NCBI GenBank assembly: GCA_938009755.1
Contig: CALLIL010000103.1
Coordinates: 1-55,213 of the forward strand
Reading direction: 5' to 3'
Source of the DNA: an uncultured Marinomonas sp.
GTDB taxonomy: Bacteria; Pseudomonadota; Gammaproteobacteria; Pseudomonadales; Marinomonadaceae
DNA: 55,213 nt
Positions 16,690 through 29,118 of this stretch are shown here, piece by piece (position 1 is the first letter of the stretch; each line of letters starts with the position of its first letter). A model generated the notes under the pieces. That model saw only the letters and a list, made by a program, of their open reading frames with translations, had not been told where the DNA came from and ran no database searches. The position numbers and the translations under genes were made by a program.

Positions 16690-19053
16690 GTGACAAAACA
16701 CATTAACAATGGACGTATTGTGACGTTTTTTTCTAAATGGACTCGCCGCTTGTTGGGTGAATCTCACATACCTTCAGAATATCAAACTGCCTATCGATCA
16801 CGTCAATTCCGCACCATCGCGCAATTGTTGCCAATGGCGAGCGTTGCCACTTACTGCGCGAATCTTTTGGGCGTATTTTTTACTTGGTCGCAAGGGAACC
16901 ATCTATTCCTTATTGTATGGTCTGCTGCTTTATGCTTCATTGCCACTTATGAATTAGTCCTTTGGTGGCGATATACCGTTCGAGACAAACAAAAAGAAGT
17001 AAGCTCTTTTATGGTGTATGTATTAGCCTTCAATATTGGGCTAGCAGGCATTCTCTATGCGCTTTTAGTAAACCATTTATTCAATATATTTTCTGATTAT
17101 CATCGGATATTTCTTCTATCCATTGTTGCCGCCTTTATTTCAAGTGGCGGATGGCTGTTTGCCAGCCTTCCTCTAGTCGGTTTAATTTGGATTGCAACTA
17201 TGGGTGGCGGCTTGATATTTGGGCTTATATCTTTCGGTGAATCCTTCTGGCTACTGGCATTATTAACCGCTGCTTATTGCACTTTTCTTTACCTTGTCAT
17301 TCTCATATTTTCTCGCCAGTATGTAGCTGGGTTGATGGCAGAAACCGAGATTGCAAAACAGCATCAAACCGTTAGTTTATTGCTGAATGATTTTGAAGAA
17401 AAAGCCAGTGACTGGCTTTGGGAGGTAGACAAAAAAGATCACTTGAGACACCTCTCTCAAAAGTTAATTGAAGCAACAGAAAACAATACCGAAGCATTGC
17501 TGTCCGTTCCCTATATTTACATCATTGAAAGCTTATTAGATACCAAAGAAAGCTCGGCACTGAGCCAATTCAACAGATTAACAAACGCCTTTAGAAGTTA
17601 TTCTGATTTTAGCGATATCACATTACCGGTAATCGTTAAGGGCGAAACACGTTGGTGGTCCTTTTCGGCTAAGACGCTACGCGACCAGAATAACAAGCAC
17701 AACGGTTGGCGTGGTGTTACCTCAGATGTCAGCAGTGCAATCATTCGTGAAAAAGAAATGATTACACAGGCAAATACAGACACTCTAACTAACATAGGCA
17801 ACCGCTATTTTTTTAATCAAAAATTAGCGCAATTATGCTCAGAATCCAAAAGTAACAAAGATCGATCTTGCGCTTTAATGCTATTGGATTTGGATAATTT
17901 TAAGTTTATTAATGATGCATTTGGCCATGCTGCAGGCGACAGTTTATTAATTGAAGTCAGCAAACGTTTGAAAGAAAACATCCCCAGCGAGGCCATTCTT
18001 GCTCGCTTAGGTGGAGATGAATTTGCCGTCATTATTCCCCATTCAGCAACCACTGAAAAAATGACGCGATTAAGTACGCAGCTAAAATCCATTATTTCCC
18101 AGCCTTGGTATTACGGTGATAACCAAATAGAAATACACGTCAGTATCGGAATCGCTTTCACTAACAACACGATCAACTCTATTAAATCATTTTTAAGAGC
18201 AAGTGATTTAGCACTTTACGCAGCAAAAGAAGCTGGCCGTGACGCCATACGTTTCTTTAAATTAGAGATGGAAGAAGCCGCGAATAGAAAAAGTAAAATT
18301 CTCAGTGAAATGAGACAATCCATTGCCAATAACGAATTTATTCTGCATTACCAACCTCAATTCAACTTACAAACAGGCAAGCTCATAGGCTTTGAAGCCT
18401 TGGTTCGTTGGCAACATCCCATTCAAGGCATGATTTCTCCTGCGGATTTCATTCCTATTGCAGAAGAAAGTGGCTTAATCGTTCCATTAGGCGCTTGGGT
18501 ATTAGAACAGGCTTGCTTAGAAGCCGCTAAATGGCCTAGCGATCTTAGTGTGGCTGTTAATGTGTCTATTATCCAAATTGAAAGGACTGACCTTTTAGCA
18601 GAGATCAAAGAGGTTTTAGCACGTACTCAGCTTCCGATCAGTCAATTAGAAATTGAAATAACAGAGTCTGTGCTCATGACAGAACAGTCTCCAGCTTTTG
18701 ACTTTCTAATTGGTTTAAAAGAGGCGGGAATACGCATCGCGTTAGATGATTTTGGAACAGGCTTTTCTTCCTTGTCTTATTTGCAAAACTTGCCATTGGA
18801 TAAAATTAAAATTGATCAATCGTTTATTAATTTATCGGACATGGACAGTAAAACATGCGCCATTATTCGCTCAATCACGCAATTGGCAAGTGCCCTCAAA
18901 CTCAACACGATTGCAGAAGGTATTGAACGAGAAGGTCAATGTGAATTGTTGTTTGATTTAGGCGTCAATTCTGGACAAGGGTATTTGTATAGTCAACCCA
19001 TGCCTGCTGAAAACGCCCTCGCCTTTATAAAAACAAAAGCTGAAGGTTTTTAA
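16690..19053 (+). CDS. Membrane PAS-GGDEF-EAL cyclic-di-GMP protein
   Basis: 787-residue c-di-GMP turnover protein starting at GTG with AGGGAGAG upstream. Six hydrophobic segments (about 35-210) form a membrane sensor; a PAS-like domain (about 230-350, with DWLWEVDKKDHL) follows. The GGDEF domain has an intact RLGGDEF at 439-445, so diguanylate cyclase activity is possible; the upstream position for an RxxD inhibitory site is not conserved. The EAL domain keeps FEALVRW (about 568), NVS, EITES, DDFGTGFSS, KIDQSFI and EGIE, so the phosphodiesterase site is complete. A TATAAT -10 lies at 16627-16632. Which activity dominates cannot be read. Confidence 0.9.
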   Translation: MTKHINNGRIVTFFSKWTRRLLGESHIPSEYQTAYRSRQFRTIAQLLPMASVATYCANLLGVFFTWSQGNHLFLIVWSAALCFIATYELVLWWRYTVRDKQKEVSSFMVYVLAFNIGLAGILYALLVNHLFNIFSDYHRIFLLSIVAAFISSGGWLFASLPLVGLIWIATMGGGLIFGLISFGESFWLLALLTAAYCTFLYLVILIFSRQYVAGLMAETEIAKQHQTVSLLLNDFEEKASDWLWEVDKKDHLRHLSQKLIEATENNTEALLSVPYIYIIESLLDTKESSALSQFNRLTNAFRSYSDFSDITLPVIVKGETRWWSFSAKTLRDQNNKHNGWRGVTSDVSSAIIREKEMITQANTDTLTNIGNRYFFNQKLAQLCSESKSNKDRSCALMLLDLDNFKFINDAFGHAAGDSLLIEVSKRLKENIPSEAILARLGGDEFAVIIPHSATTEKMTRLSTQLKSIISQPWYYGDNQIEIHVSIGIAFTNNTINSIKSFLRASDLALYAAKEAGRDAIRFFKLEMEEAANRKSKILSEMRQSIANNEFILHYQPQFNLQTGKLIGFEALVRWQHPIQGMISPADFIPIAEESGLIVPLGAWVLEQACLEAAKWPSDLSVAVNVSIIQIERTDLLAEIKEVLARTQLPISQLEIEITESVLMTEQSPAFDFLIGLKEAGIRIALDDFGTGFSSLSYLQNLPLDKIKIDQSFINLSDMDSKTCAIIRSITQLASALKLNTIAEGIEREGQCELLFDLGVNSGQGYLYSQPMPAENALAFIKTKAEGF

Positions 19054-19059
19054 CGGAAG

Positions 19060-19236
19060 CTACTCAGCTTGTGCTTTTAGCGCCTCAAGCTTTTCTCTAA
19101 TCGCTTCTGCTTGCTCGGTCAGTTTAGCGTAGCCTTCTATGTCGCCGTTGCGCTGCGCTTGCATGGCTTTTTCCAGTAACACACCGTATTCTTTATCGAG
19201 TTTTTTGATCGGGTCTGACTTGAGAAAACCGAACAT
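19060..19236 (-). CDS. Small DUF6435-type protein
   Basis: 58-residue protein starting MFGFLKSDPIKKLDKEYG, with AGGTG upstream. The MFGxxKSDPxKKL start and the AMQAQRNGDIEGYAKL segment are what I recall for the DUF6435 family of small cytoplasmic proteins in gammaproteobacteria; a helical hairpin is likely. Its role is unknown. It is convergent with the GGDEF-EAL gene (6 bases between stops) and lies downstream of gltD on the same strand, beyond the gltD terminator, so it needs its own promoter. Confidence 0.8.
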   Translation of the reverse strand: MFGFLKSDPIKKLDKEYGVLLEKAMQAQRNGDIEGYAKLTEQAEAIREKLEALKAQAE

Positions 19237-19323
19237 AATACACCTGCTACTTTATGGCTTTAGTTTCAACATTAACTGAACATGTTACGTGCAGATACAG
19301 AAAGTAGATCACTTTAAATAATA

Positions 19324-19361
19324 AAAAAGCACCAACCAGAATCCTCTGTTTGGTGCTTTTT
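19324..19361 (-). terminator. Terminator of the gltBD genes
   Basis: AAAAAGCACCAA and TTGGTGCTTTTT pair around a 14-base loop 23 bases past the gltD stop, with a T run on the minus strand. Confidence 0.85.
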
Positions 19362-19383
19362 AATCAGAATGTCTAAGAAGTGC

Positions 19384-20811
<1,428 letters not shown>

Positions 20812-20822
20812 CTATCTCCTTG

Positions 20823-20898
20823 GCTGCTTGTTCACAAGCAGCGCTTCTCTCAAATGGGTCAGACTGATTCGTACATGACGCTGAGTTCAACCTCAGCG
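20823..20898. repeat. Two hairpins between gltB and gltD
   Basis: GCTGCTTG and CAAGCAGC around TTCA (20823-20842), and CGCTGAG and CTCAGCG around TTCAAC (20879-20898). Both are perfect stems in the gltB-gltD spacer. Neither is followed by a T run, so they are more likely mRNA stabilising or processing elements than terminators. Confidence 0.7.
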
Positions 20899-20913
20899 CC
20901 ACAACAGCGTGTT

Positions 20914-23900
20914 TTATTCCGGACGTTGACGAGTACTTGCCAAAAGCGCGCCTAAGCTTGCTGCCTTTGGTTTCACTAGCCAGAATTTACCAATGTAATC
21001 GTAGAAATTTTCTAGGAGTTCATGGCCCCATTCGCTGTCAGTTTCACGGACATATTCTTCGATTACTGAACGAAGATGCGAACGATATTCTTCCGTTAAT
21101 TCGGTACCAATTCGGTGAATTTCCACCAATTCATGGTTGTACTTATCAACAAAGGTACGATCCAAATCCAGTACGTAAGCGAAACCGCCCGTCATACCTG
21201 CACCAAAGTTATAACCCGTACTGCCTAGTACCGTTACCATGCCGCCTGTCATGTATTCACAACAGTGATCACCTGCCCCTTCAATAACCGTATGCGTACC
21301 AGAGTTACGTACCGCAAAACGCTCACCAGCAGTACCTGCCGCAAACAATTTACCGCCCGTTGCACCATACAAACAGGTGTTACCAATGATCGCAGAATCT
21401 TGAGATTCAAACAGCGACCCTTTTGGTGGACGAATCACCAACTTACCGCCAGTCATGCCTTTGCCGACATAATCGTTGGCGTCGCCTTCTAGGTGCATGT
21501 TTAAGCCACCCGCGTTCCAAACACCAAAACTTTGCCCTGCCGTTCCTTTCAATTTCAAAGTAAGCGGCGCATCAACCATGCCTTGGTTACCGTAGCGTTT
21601 GGCAATTTCACCGGACAAACGAGCACCGATTGAGCGGTCACAGTTCGTGACGTTAAATTCAAACTCGCCACCTTCTTTCTCTTCAACCACATCTTTCACT
21701 GTGTCCCACATTTTAATGGCTAATAAGCCTTTATCATGTGGCGGGTTAAATGGCATATCACAGTATTGTGGTTTGTCTGCAGGAATCAGGTCGTTATTCA
21801 AGATAGGCGACAGATCCAAGTTACGCTGCTTGTCTGTTTCACCTGGAAGCAAGGCTAACAAGTCAGTACGACCAATCAAATCACGCAAACTTGCAACGCC
21901 CAATTTGGCCAACCAGAGACGAGTGTCCTGCGCCATGAATAAGAAGAAGTTCTTAATCATATCAACCGTGCCAAGGAAATGATCGTCACGCAGACCTTGG
22001 TCTTGTGTCGCCACACCTGTCGCACAGTTATTCAGGTGACAAATTCGTAGGAACTTACAGCCCATCGCGATCATTGGCGTGGTACCAAAACCGAAGCTTT
22101 CCGCACCAAGAATCGCCGCTTTCACAACGTCTAGACCTGTTTTTAAACCACCGTCTGTTTGAAGACGAATCTTGCCACGTAAGTCGTTTGAACGAAGCGC
22201 TTGTTGCGCTTCTGCCAAGCCAAGTTCCCAAGGAGAACCCGCATGACGAATCGACGTAATTGGTGACGCAGCGGTACCGCCGTCATAACCAGAAATCGTG
22301 ATCAAATCCGCATAAGCCTTCGCAACGCCCGCCGCAATTGTTCCCACTCCTGGTTCAGAAACCAGTTTGACAGAAACCAAGGCGTCAGGATTCACTTGCT
22401 TCAAATCGAAGATAAGTTGAGCCAAATCTTCAATCGAATAAATATCGTGGTGTGGCGGCGGTGAAATCAAGGTCACACCCGGAACCGCGTAACGTAAACG
22501 GGCAATTAAGCCGTTCACTTTACCACCAGGTAACTGACCACCTTCACCCGGTTTCGCGCCTTGCGCTACTTTGATCTGCAACACTTCTGCATTCACCAAA
22601 TATTCTGGTGTGACACCAAAGCGACCAGAAGCAATTTGCTTGATCTTAGAGCGACGCTCTGTGCCATGACGAGCAGGGTCTTCACCACCTTCACCTGAGT
22701 TAGAGCGGCAACCCAATTCATTCATAGCTTGCGCTAACGCTTCATGAGCTTCTGGAGACAAGGCGCCTAACGACATACCGGCAGAGTCAAAGCGAGGCAA
22801 AATGTCTTTGACCGATTCGACTTCATCAATAGAAATCGCTTTCGCTTTGTCTGATAACGTAAACAAATCACGCAACATAGACGCTGGACGCGAGTTAACC
22901 AATTCTGCGTATTTGCTGAAATCCTCAAACTTACCTGAACCCACGGCTGTTTGTAGATTACGCACCACATCTGGGTTAAACGCATGGTATTCTGCATCAT
23001 GAACGTATTTTAAGTATCCACCATGTTGAATAGGCTTACGCAGTTTCCAAGCATTGTTGGCAATGGATGCTTGCTCGCGTTGGAAGTCTTCAAATTTCGC
23101 GCCTTGAATACGACTTGATACGCCTTTGAAACACAAATCAATCACGTTGGAATCCAAACCAACCGCTTCAAACAATTGCGCACCACGGTAAGAAGCCATG
23201 GTTGAAATACCCATTTTTGACAGGATTTTCATCAAGCCTTTATTAATGCCTTTACGGTATTTCCCGTGACAAGCGATTGGGTCGCCCATCACTTCGCCTT
23301 TGTCTACCATGTCGTTAATCAAACGATAAGAAAGGTATGGATACACCGCTGTCGCACCAAAGCCAAGCAATACGGCGAATTGATGAGGATCACGGGCAAA
23401 GCCAGTGTCCGCAATGATGTTAGAATCACAACGTAACCCAGCTTTCGTTAAATGGTGATGCACTGCACCAACCGCCATTGGCGCTGGAATAGGCAAATAC
23501 CCTTTCTTCAGATCACGATCGGTTAACACTAGGATCACCGCACCGTTTCTCACTTCTTCTTCCGATTTCTCTTTCAGCGTTTTGATAGCGTCTTCTAATG
23601 ATGTTTCAGCAGGATTGTAGTTGGTGTCTAAACGCACCAAACGGAATCTGTGATCATTCATCGCCAACAAACGAGTAAATTTACGCGCCGAAAAAATCGG
23701 TGACGATAAGATAATACGGTTCGCGTGTTTTGGCGTTTCTTCGAATAAGTTACGTTCAACACCGATACAAGTTTCAAGCGACATCACAACCGATTCACGT
23801 AATGGATCGATTGGTGGATTCGTTACCTGTGCGAACTTTTGGCGGAAGTAATCTGTCACCGGACGCGTTTGGCTAGACATAACAGCCATCGGCGTATCAT

Positions 23901-25365
23901 CACCCATAGAACCTACGGCTTCGTGTCCGCTTTCTGCTAATGGACGGAAAATTTGCTCACGTTCTTCAAAAGACACTTGGAACATTTTCTGGTAGGTCGA
24001 CATTTCTTCTGCGGTGAACGCCGTAAATTCTTGAGTCGATTCCACCAAAATGGTTTCGATACGAATCGCTTCTTGCTTCAACCATTTTTTGTATGGGTGC
24101 ATTTTCTTCAAACGATTGTCGATGTCATTCGTATGAAGAATTTGACCTGTTTGAGTATCAACCACTAGCATTTGACCTGGCCCGACACGACCTTTGGCCA
24201 CCACATCTTCAGGCTTGTAATCGTAAGTCCCAATTTCAGACGCTAAGGTGATAAAACCGTTTTTAGTGATCACCCAGCGAGAAGGACGCAAGCCGTTACG
24301 GTCAAGCATACAAACCGCATGGCGACCATCTGTCATTACCAAGCCTGCTGGGCCATCCCAAGGTTCCATATGCATGGAGTTGTATTCATAAAAAGCACGA
24401 ATTTCTGGGTCCATGTTCTCGACGTTTTGCCATGCTGGCGGAATGATCAAACGCGCTGCACGGAAAATGTCCATACCGCCCGTCACCAACACTTCCAACA
24501 TGTTATCCATAGAAGAAGAGTCAGAACCCGTTAAGTTTACGAGTGGCTGTAAATCTTGTAATTCAGGAATCAAAGGAGAACGTAGTTTATTCGTACGCGC
24601 TAGTGCCCAGTTACGGTTACCTTCGATTGTGTTGATTTCACCGTTGTGAGCCAACATGCGGAATGGCTGAGCCAAAGGCCAGCGTGGTAATGTGTTGGTA
24701 GAGAAACGTTGGTGGAATACACAAATAGCGGTTTGCAGTTTTTCATTGCCCAAGTCTTTATAAAAAGAAGGCAAATCCACTGGCATCATTAAGCCTTTAT
24801 AAGACAGCACTTTGTCTGACAAAGAACAAACATAGAAATTGTCATACTGTGCCAATGCGATTTCTGTTTGACGACGAGCAACGAACAATCGAGTCGCAAA
24901 CGTGCGTGCGTCCATACGGTTACTGTCAATGAAAACCTGTTCAATACGAGGCAAGCATTCTTCTGCAATGCGACCTAAACAAGAAGGATCGGTTGGAACG
25001 TCTCGCCAACCCACTACGTTTAACCCTTGGTTTTCTAACTCTTTATTCAGAACATCACGCTGTTTCGCCGCTAACTCGTCATCTTGATCTAAGAAAACCA
25101 TACCAATGCCGTATAAGTCCGACAAAGTATGTTGGAAAAGTGCCTCTGCTTCTGCTCGTAGAAACGTATCTGGTTTTTGAATCAATAAACCACAACCATC
25201 ACCTGTTTTGCCATCCGCTGCGATACCGCCGCGGTGAGTCATACAGGTTAATGATTCAATCGCTGTTTTAAGCAACTCATGACTTGTGTTGCCTTCCATG
25301 TGAGCAATAAGTCCAAAGCCACAGTTGTCTTTGAACTCGCCAGGACGATAAAGGCCTGCATTCAT
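20914..25365 (-). CDS. gltB: Glutamate synthase (NADPH) large subunit
   Basis: Catalytic subunit that makes two glutamates from glutamine and 2-oxoglutarate. 1483 residues. The amidotransferase nucleophile is Cys15 in NCGFGLIAH after a short propeptide; an Ntn-type glutaminase domain (to about 420) is followed by the central domain, the FMN-binding synthase domain ([11 protein letters not shown], about 1045) with the 3Fe-4S cysteines in [15 protein letters not shown], and the C-terminal beta-helix GXGXG domain with repeated Gly motifs such as [11 protein letters not shown]. All are complete. The long upstream region suggests nitrogen-dependent control, which is inference. Confidence 0.97.
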   Translation of the reverse strand: MNAGLYRPGEFKDNCGFGLIAHMEGNTSHELLKTAIESLTCMTHRGGIAADGKTGDGCGLLIQKPDTFLRAEAEALFQHTLSDLYGIGMVFLDQDDELAAKQRDVLNKELENQGLNVVGWRDVPTDPSCLGRIAEECLPRIEQVFIDSNRMDARTFATRLFVARRQTEIALAQYDNFYVCSLSDKVLSYKGLMMPVDLPSFYKDLGNEKLQTAICVFHQRFSTNTLPRWPLAQPFRMLAHNGEINTIEGNRNWALARTNKLRSPLIPELQDLQPLVNLTGSDSSSMDNMLEVLVTGGMDIFRAARLIIPPAWQNVENMDPEIRAFYEYNSMHMEPWDGPAGLVMTDGRHAVCMLDRNGLRPSRWVITKNGFITLASEIGTYDYKPEDVVAKGRVGPGQMLVVDTQTGQILHTNDIDNRLKKMHPYKKWLKQEAIRIETILVESTQEFTAFTAEEMSTYQKMFQVSFEEREQIFRPLAESGHEAVGSMGDDTPMAVMSSQTRPVTDYFRQKFAQVTNPPIDPLRESVVMSLETCIGVERNLFEETPKHANRIILSSPIFSARKFTRLLAMNDHRFRLVRLDTNYNPAETSLEDAIKTLKEKSEEEVRNGAVILVLTDRDLKKGYLPIPAPMAVGAVHHHLTKAGLRCDSNIIADTGFARDPHQFAVLLGFGATAVYPYLSYRLINDMVDKGEVMGDPIACHGKYRKGINKGLMKILSKMGISTMASYRGAQLFEAVGLDSNVIDLCFKGVSSRIQGAKFEDFQREQASIANNAWKLRKPIQHGGYLKYVHDAEYHAFNPDVVRNLQTAVGSGKFEDFSKYAELVNSRPASMLRDLFTLSDKAKAISIDEVESVKDILPRFDSAGMSLGALSPEAHEALAQAMNELGCRSNSGEGGEDPARHGTERRSKIKQIASGRFGVTPEYLVNAEVLQIKVAQGAKPGEGGQLPGGKVNGLIARLRYAVPGVTLISPPPHHDIYSIEDLAQLIFDLKQVNPDALVSVKLVSEPGVGTIAAGVAKAYADLITISGYDGGTAASPITSIRHAGSPWELGLAEAQQALRSNDLRGKIRLQTDGGLKTGLDVVKAAILGAESFGFGTTPMIAMGCKFLRICHLNNCATGVATQDQGLRDDHFLGTVDMIKNFFLFMAQDTRLWLAKLGVASLRDLIGRTDLLALLPGETDKQRNLDLSPILNNDLIPADKPQYCDMPFNPPHDKGLLAIKMWDTVKDVVEEKEGGEFEFNVTNCDRSIGARLSGEIAKRYGNQGMVDAPLTLKLKGTAGQSFGVWNAGGLNMHLEGDANDYVGKGMTGGKLVIRPPKGSLFESQDSAIIGNTCLYGATGGKLFAAGTAGERFAVRNSGTHTVIEGAGDHCCEYMTGGMVTVLGSTGYNFGAGMTGGFAYVLDLDRTFVDKYNHELVEIHRIGTELTEEYRSHLRSVIEEYVRETDSEWGHELLENFYDYIGKFWLVKPKAASLGALLASTRQRPE

Positions 25366-25715
25366 ACACCAACTCCCACAGTTGAAACGTAAATATTAAT
25401 AACTAGGTATCAAGTCGAATATCAATAATAAGATTTAAAGAAGCGTGAAGTGTGTTGTTGCGCTTCGAGAATGACTCTCATCTACCTAATAGACTGACCA
25501 AAAGGACGCTCATACTAGCTCGCAAACAGGTACTATTCAAACCGAGGGTGAGTTACTTTATGTTATTTTGGCGCTTTTTATAGGGTGTTTAGCGGCAAAT
25601 AAGGGGGAGTTAGAGAATTATCTATTGTATGCGTTTTCTCAAACAGAAAATTCCACTGTTCCATCACGTTTTTCAGTAGATTACAGTGAATTTTACTTAA
25701 TTTGATCTTTCCTTA
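25366..25715. other. Long intergenic region upstream of gltB
   Basis: 350 bases without a gene. GAAGCG/CGCTTC can pair across a 15-base loop at 25440-25466. AAAATTCCACTGT (25647-25659) and ACAGTGAATTTT (25683-25694) form an imperfect inverted repeat with one bulge. Probably the gltB regulatory region; I could not place a convincing -35/-10 pair. Confidence 0.5.
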
Positions 25716-25746
25716 CACAAAAGCCCCTTCGTCAGGGGCTTTTGTG
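25716..25746 (-). terminator. Terminator of damX
   Basis: CACAAAAGCCCC and GGGGCTTTTGTG form a perfect 12-bp stem around TTCGTCA, 15 bases past the damX stop. The T run inside the minus-strand arm supports factor-independent termination. Confidence 0.85.
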
Positions 25747-25761
25747 ATTTCGACTGGTATT

Positions 25762-27387
25762 CTACTGAGACTTTTTAATATCGTCTTGAATACCTCGAGC
25801 ACTGCGTGCCCAAGGGTTTAAGTCACGAATGTCTTTTGGTAATGACTCCGCAGCGGCAATCGCTTCACTGCGATTTCGATAAGAGCCATACACGACAACA
25901 TACCAATCTTTATCATTGTGTTTAGATTTAAAATAACCAAAGGCGTCTATGCTACCTTGCTCACGAATAAAGTCTTGCACGGCACCGATATTGTGAGTGC
26001 CAAGCAGCTGCAAAGTGTAACGATTAGGGTTTTGCGACAGCCACCATTGTGTTTTATCAAACGGATCCTCTCTCACAGGCTCCGAGCTTCCTGTCACGAT
26101 ACTGCCAGAAACGGTGCTTTCAGACGACGTGGATGCAGCAGATTCGTTTGTACCCACTATGGAAGGTGATAAAGGCGCAGTCGCAAGTGGCGCAGGCTGT
26201 AAATCAGAAGCCGATCTAATGGGCGCAGTTGGAATGGCAGAATCAATAATACTTTGAGTCGATTGTTGTCCCGTTCCTGACACGCTGATCGGCGGCAATG
26301 CACCACTGTCACTGTTGGCTACAATGTCATCGGTGGAAAGCGCTGGCCCAGTTTCTGTAGAAATAGGCGGAAGCGCTACGCCTTCAGATTGCCCTATGCT
26401 GCGCTGCATCGCTTCCATTCGAGCAATGGTTTCGGCAGACGATTGACCTTGCCTAGGACTCAATGGAATCACATTATTTGATGTCGTCGCTGCCTCTTCT
26501 GCAGGGTCAGAAAAAAGCACCGCCACCAAAATACCCAGCATAATCGTTGATAACAACGCCATGTGAACCAAAGGAAACCCCATGGAAAGGCTAAAGCCTT
26601 TACCGCTGCCTTTGCTGTCCATTCCCATAATCTTTTGTGCAACTTGGTTGATGCGCCCAGGATAACCAGAAGATTCTAAGAAGATCTGTGTTACTTGCTT
26701 TTCGTCGAAGGGAAGTTCAATCGCACCACCAACTGCACGAATACGATGCAGAAGATACGCTCGGGTTTGGTCCAATGTATAAGGCGCCAACGACAATGAA
26801 TGAGTTAATTCCTCATAACGCGATCGTTGATAGCTGTCCAAGTTTTTAGACAACGAATATTCGCTAAATAACACCACATGCGGCACGGTTTGATTGTCCG
26901 TCGCCAGAGACATCATATCCAACAACATGGTCACGGCATCGGTATTCAATTCTTGGGCGTTGTCGATCAAGATAAGCGCCGCCTGACCTCTCTCTTCTAG
27001 GTCATGAGCAAACTTCAACAAAGGCCCAAACGTGGTTTCATTGGCTGGCTGTGAGAAATGTGGAGCAAAACCAGAGTAAGCCGCTTGTAATAGCTGACTT
27101 GCTGTCATCAGCATACTGGCTTTTACGTGACTGATAATCGTAGAGTCGTCCTGATGACGAGAGAACTCCATCAAGAAGCGGCTTTTACCACTTCCTTCAG
27201 GACCTTGTACAACAGACAGTAAACTGCTGTAGCGGCTTAAGTGTTCTAGTAAAGCGAGTTGCTGATTGCCTTCTTCAGAAGCAAAGTAAACGGACGTGTC
27301 TTTTGAGCCAAACGGATCCCTCAGCGTCGCTTTTGGGGGCTGATTCAGCGCATCCTCTAGATCAAACTGAAAGTCTGGCTTAGCCAT
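25762..27387 (-). CDS. damX: DamX-like protein with AAA ATPase and SPOR domains
   Basis: Cell-division associated inner-membrane protein of 541 residues. An N-terminal AAA/GspA-type ATPase domain (about 40-250) has Walker A GPEGSGKSR and Walker B ALILIDNAQEL. A membrane segment (about 272-293) separates it from a Ser/Pro-rich periplasmic linker and a C-terminal SPOR domain (about 455-535, YTLQLLGTHN...DWYVVVYGSY). SPOR domains bind denuded glycan at the septum. The neighbouring aroB and the aroK-aroB-damX order are those of enterobacteria. AAGGAC precedes the ATG. Confidence 0.85.
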   Translation of the reverse strand: MAKPDFQFDLEDALNQPPKATLRDPFGSKDTSVYFASEEGNQQLALLEHLSRYSSLLSVVQGPEGSGKSRFLMEFSRHQDDSTIISHVKASMLMTASQLLQAAYSGFAPHFSQPANETTFGPLLKFAHDLEERGQAALILIDNAQELNTDAVTMLLDMMSLATDNQTVPHVVLFSEYSLSKNLDSYQRSRYEELTHSLSLAPYTLDQTRAYLLHRIRAVGGAIELPFDEKQVTQIFLESSGYPGRINQVAQKIMGMDSKGSGKGFSLSMGFPLVHMALLSTIMLGILVAVLFSDPAEEAATTSNNVIPLSPRQGQSSAETIARMEAMQRSIGQSEGVALPPISTETGPALSTDDIVANSDSGALPPISVSGTGQQSTQSIIDSAIPTAPIRSASDLQPAPLATAPLSPSIVGTNESAASTSSESTVSGSIVTGSSEPVREDPFDKTQWWLSQNPNRYTLQLLGTHNIGAVQDFIREQGSIDAFGYFKSKHNDKDWYVVVYGSYRNRSEAIAAAESLPKDIRDLNPWARSARGIQDDIKKSQ

Positions 27388-27421
27388 AATCGTCCTTCAA
27401 CATTACTAATCAAAAAAAGGT

Positions 27422-28528
27422 TTAATGTAAGTTTGCCTGTTTACTGGCTTCAAGAGCATCTAAAAGGCACTCGTTAAAATATGCCATTGGGAAATCAGAT
27501 GTCACTATAGCGTCACCCAATGCCGCCAGCAAAACCAGTCGTAAACTGCCGTCTAATACTTTTTTGTCTAACGCCATACGTTCTACAAAACTGTCTAGCG
27601 TCATGGATTCCGGAGGTAAAACAGGCAGATTCGCCGCTTTAAACAGTGCGATAGACCGGCTCATGTCTTCATCTGTCATATTACCCATGCGCCACGACAG
27701 ATCAAGAGCCAAAACACTGCCCGCTGCAACCGCTTCACCATGAAGCCAGTTTCCATAACCCATTTCAGTTTCTATGGCATGACCAAAGGTGTGGCCTAAA
27801 TTGAGAATAGCACGAATGCCGCCTTCTCTCTCATCTTGAGCAACCACATTGGCTTTGGCCAAACAAGAACGGTAAATCGCATCACTGATTTTATCCTTGT
27901 CTAGCGTCATCAAATCCGTCATTTCTTGTTCAAGCCAGTCAAAGAAAGGTGCATCGCAAATTAAGCCGTATTTAATCACTTCCGCCATGCCTGCTGACAA
28001 CTCTCGTTGCGGCAAGCTTTCTAAAGTTTCAGTATCGATGATGACCGCTTGAGGCTGATAAAACGCGCCTATCATGTTTTTTCCAAGCGGATGATTCACG
28101 CCTGTTTTACCACCGACAGAGGAATCAACCTGAGACAAAAGAGTGGTTGGCACCTGAATAAAAGGTACGCCTCGTTGATAGGTTGCGGCTGCAAATCCCG
28201 CCATATCACCGACTACGCCACCACCAAGAGCAATAATGGTGGTCGTGCGATTGTGTTTGGCTTCTAACAAACGAGTCATAATCATGCCGTAGGTATCTAG
28301 CGTTTTATACACTTCACCGTCAGGCAGAATACAAGTGTCTACTTTGTAGTCTGCAGATAACATAGACACCATGGCATCTAAATACAAAGGCGCGATGGTG
28401 TCGTTTGTCACTATCATCACTTGTTTGCCATGAATCGCTTCATCAAACAGTGCTTTCTGCTGACGAATACCATGTCCAATAAATATAGGGTAACTACGAT
28501 CACCAAGATCAACGGTTAGCGTACGCAT
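27422..28528 (-). CDS. aroB: 3-dehydroquinate synthase
   Basis: Second step of the shikimate pathway: converts DAHP to 3-dehydroquinate using NAD+ and a divalent metal. 368 residues (E. coli 362). The NAD-binding [19 protein letters not shown] lies near residue 100 and metal ligands lie in the AEVIKYGLI and [12 protein letters not shown] segments. The start codon overlaps the aroK stop (TAATG), so translation is coupled. Sits between aroK and damX as in E. coli. Confidence 0.95.
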   Translation of the reverse strand: MRTLTVDLGDRSYPIFIGHGIRQQKALFDEAIHGKQVMIVTNDTIAPLYLDAMVSMLSADYKVDTCILPDGEVYKTLDTYGMIMTRLLEAKHNRTTTIIALGGGVVGDMAGFAAATYQRGVPFIQVPTTLLSQVDSSVGGKTGVNHPLGKNMIGAFYQPQAVIIDTETLESLPQRELSAGMAEVIKYGLICDAPFFDWLEQEMTDLMTLDKDKISDAIYRSCLAKANVVAQDEREGGIRAILNLGHTFGHAIETEMGYGNWLHGEAVAAGSVLALDLSWRMGNMTDEDMSRSIALFKAANLPVLPPESMTLDSFVERMALDKKVLDGSLRLVLLAALGDAIVTSDFPMAYFNECLLDALEASKQANLH

Positions 28529-29076
28529 TAAGATACAGATGTCTCCATGTCGAGATGTCGCTTAATCGCATCCAATACCTTGTTGGCAACGGCTTTTGGA
28601 TGGCGCGCATCAGTTTCAATCACTAGGGTGGCAACCTCTCGGTATAACGGGTCACGCACTTCAAATAGTTTTCTTAAGGTGGCTTTGGGGTCGCTATTTT
28701 GTAGAAGCGGTCGGTGCGAGCTCTTAGACGTTCGATAAAGCTGTTGAGAAACCGAAGCGTATAAATACACCACCAAGGCACCTTCTCGTAAAATCGCTCG
28801 ATTTTCCTCTCTCATTACAATACCACCACCTGTTGCCAAAACAGATTCACTGGTATCGGATTCAATAATGGAAGTTAATGCCTGCGTTTCTCTTTTACGA
28901 AAACCGTCTTCACCTTCTTTTTCAAATATCCAAGGAATGTCTGCACCAGCGTTGTCTTCTATGACTTTATCAAGGTCATAAAAATGCTTGCCCATCGATT
29001 GTGAAATCAAACGGCCTATGGTGGTTTTTCCTGCGCCCATCGGGCCTACTAAAATAATATTGGGGGCTTTTTTCAT
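28528..29076 (-). CDS. aroK: Shikimate kinase
   Basis: Phosphorylates shikimate at the 3-hydroxyl with ATP. 182 residues from the chosen start. The P-loop [12 protein letters not shown] begins near residue 10 and the substrate-binding GGGIV segment is near residue 78. An in-frame ATG 15 bases upstream exists, but starting at 29076 ([11 protein letters not shown]) places the P-loop at the same distance from the start as in E. coli AroK. No strong ribosome-binding site is seen for either start. Confidence 0.93.
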   Translation of the reverse strand: MKKAPNIILVGPMGAGKTTIGRLISQSMGKHFYDLDKVIEDNAGADIPWIFEKEGEDGFRKRETQALTSIIESDTSESVLATGGGIVMREENRAILREGALVVYLYASVSQQLYRTSKSSHRPLLQNSDPKATLRKLFEVRDPLYREVATLVIETDARHPKAVANKVLDAIKRHLDMETSVS

Positions 29077-29118
29077 TGTATTCTGTTGCATCGGAATTAA
29101 GCAGAATTAAACTGCGGC

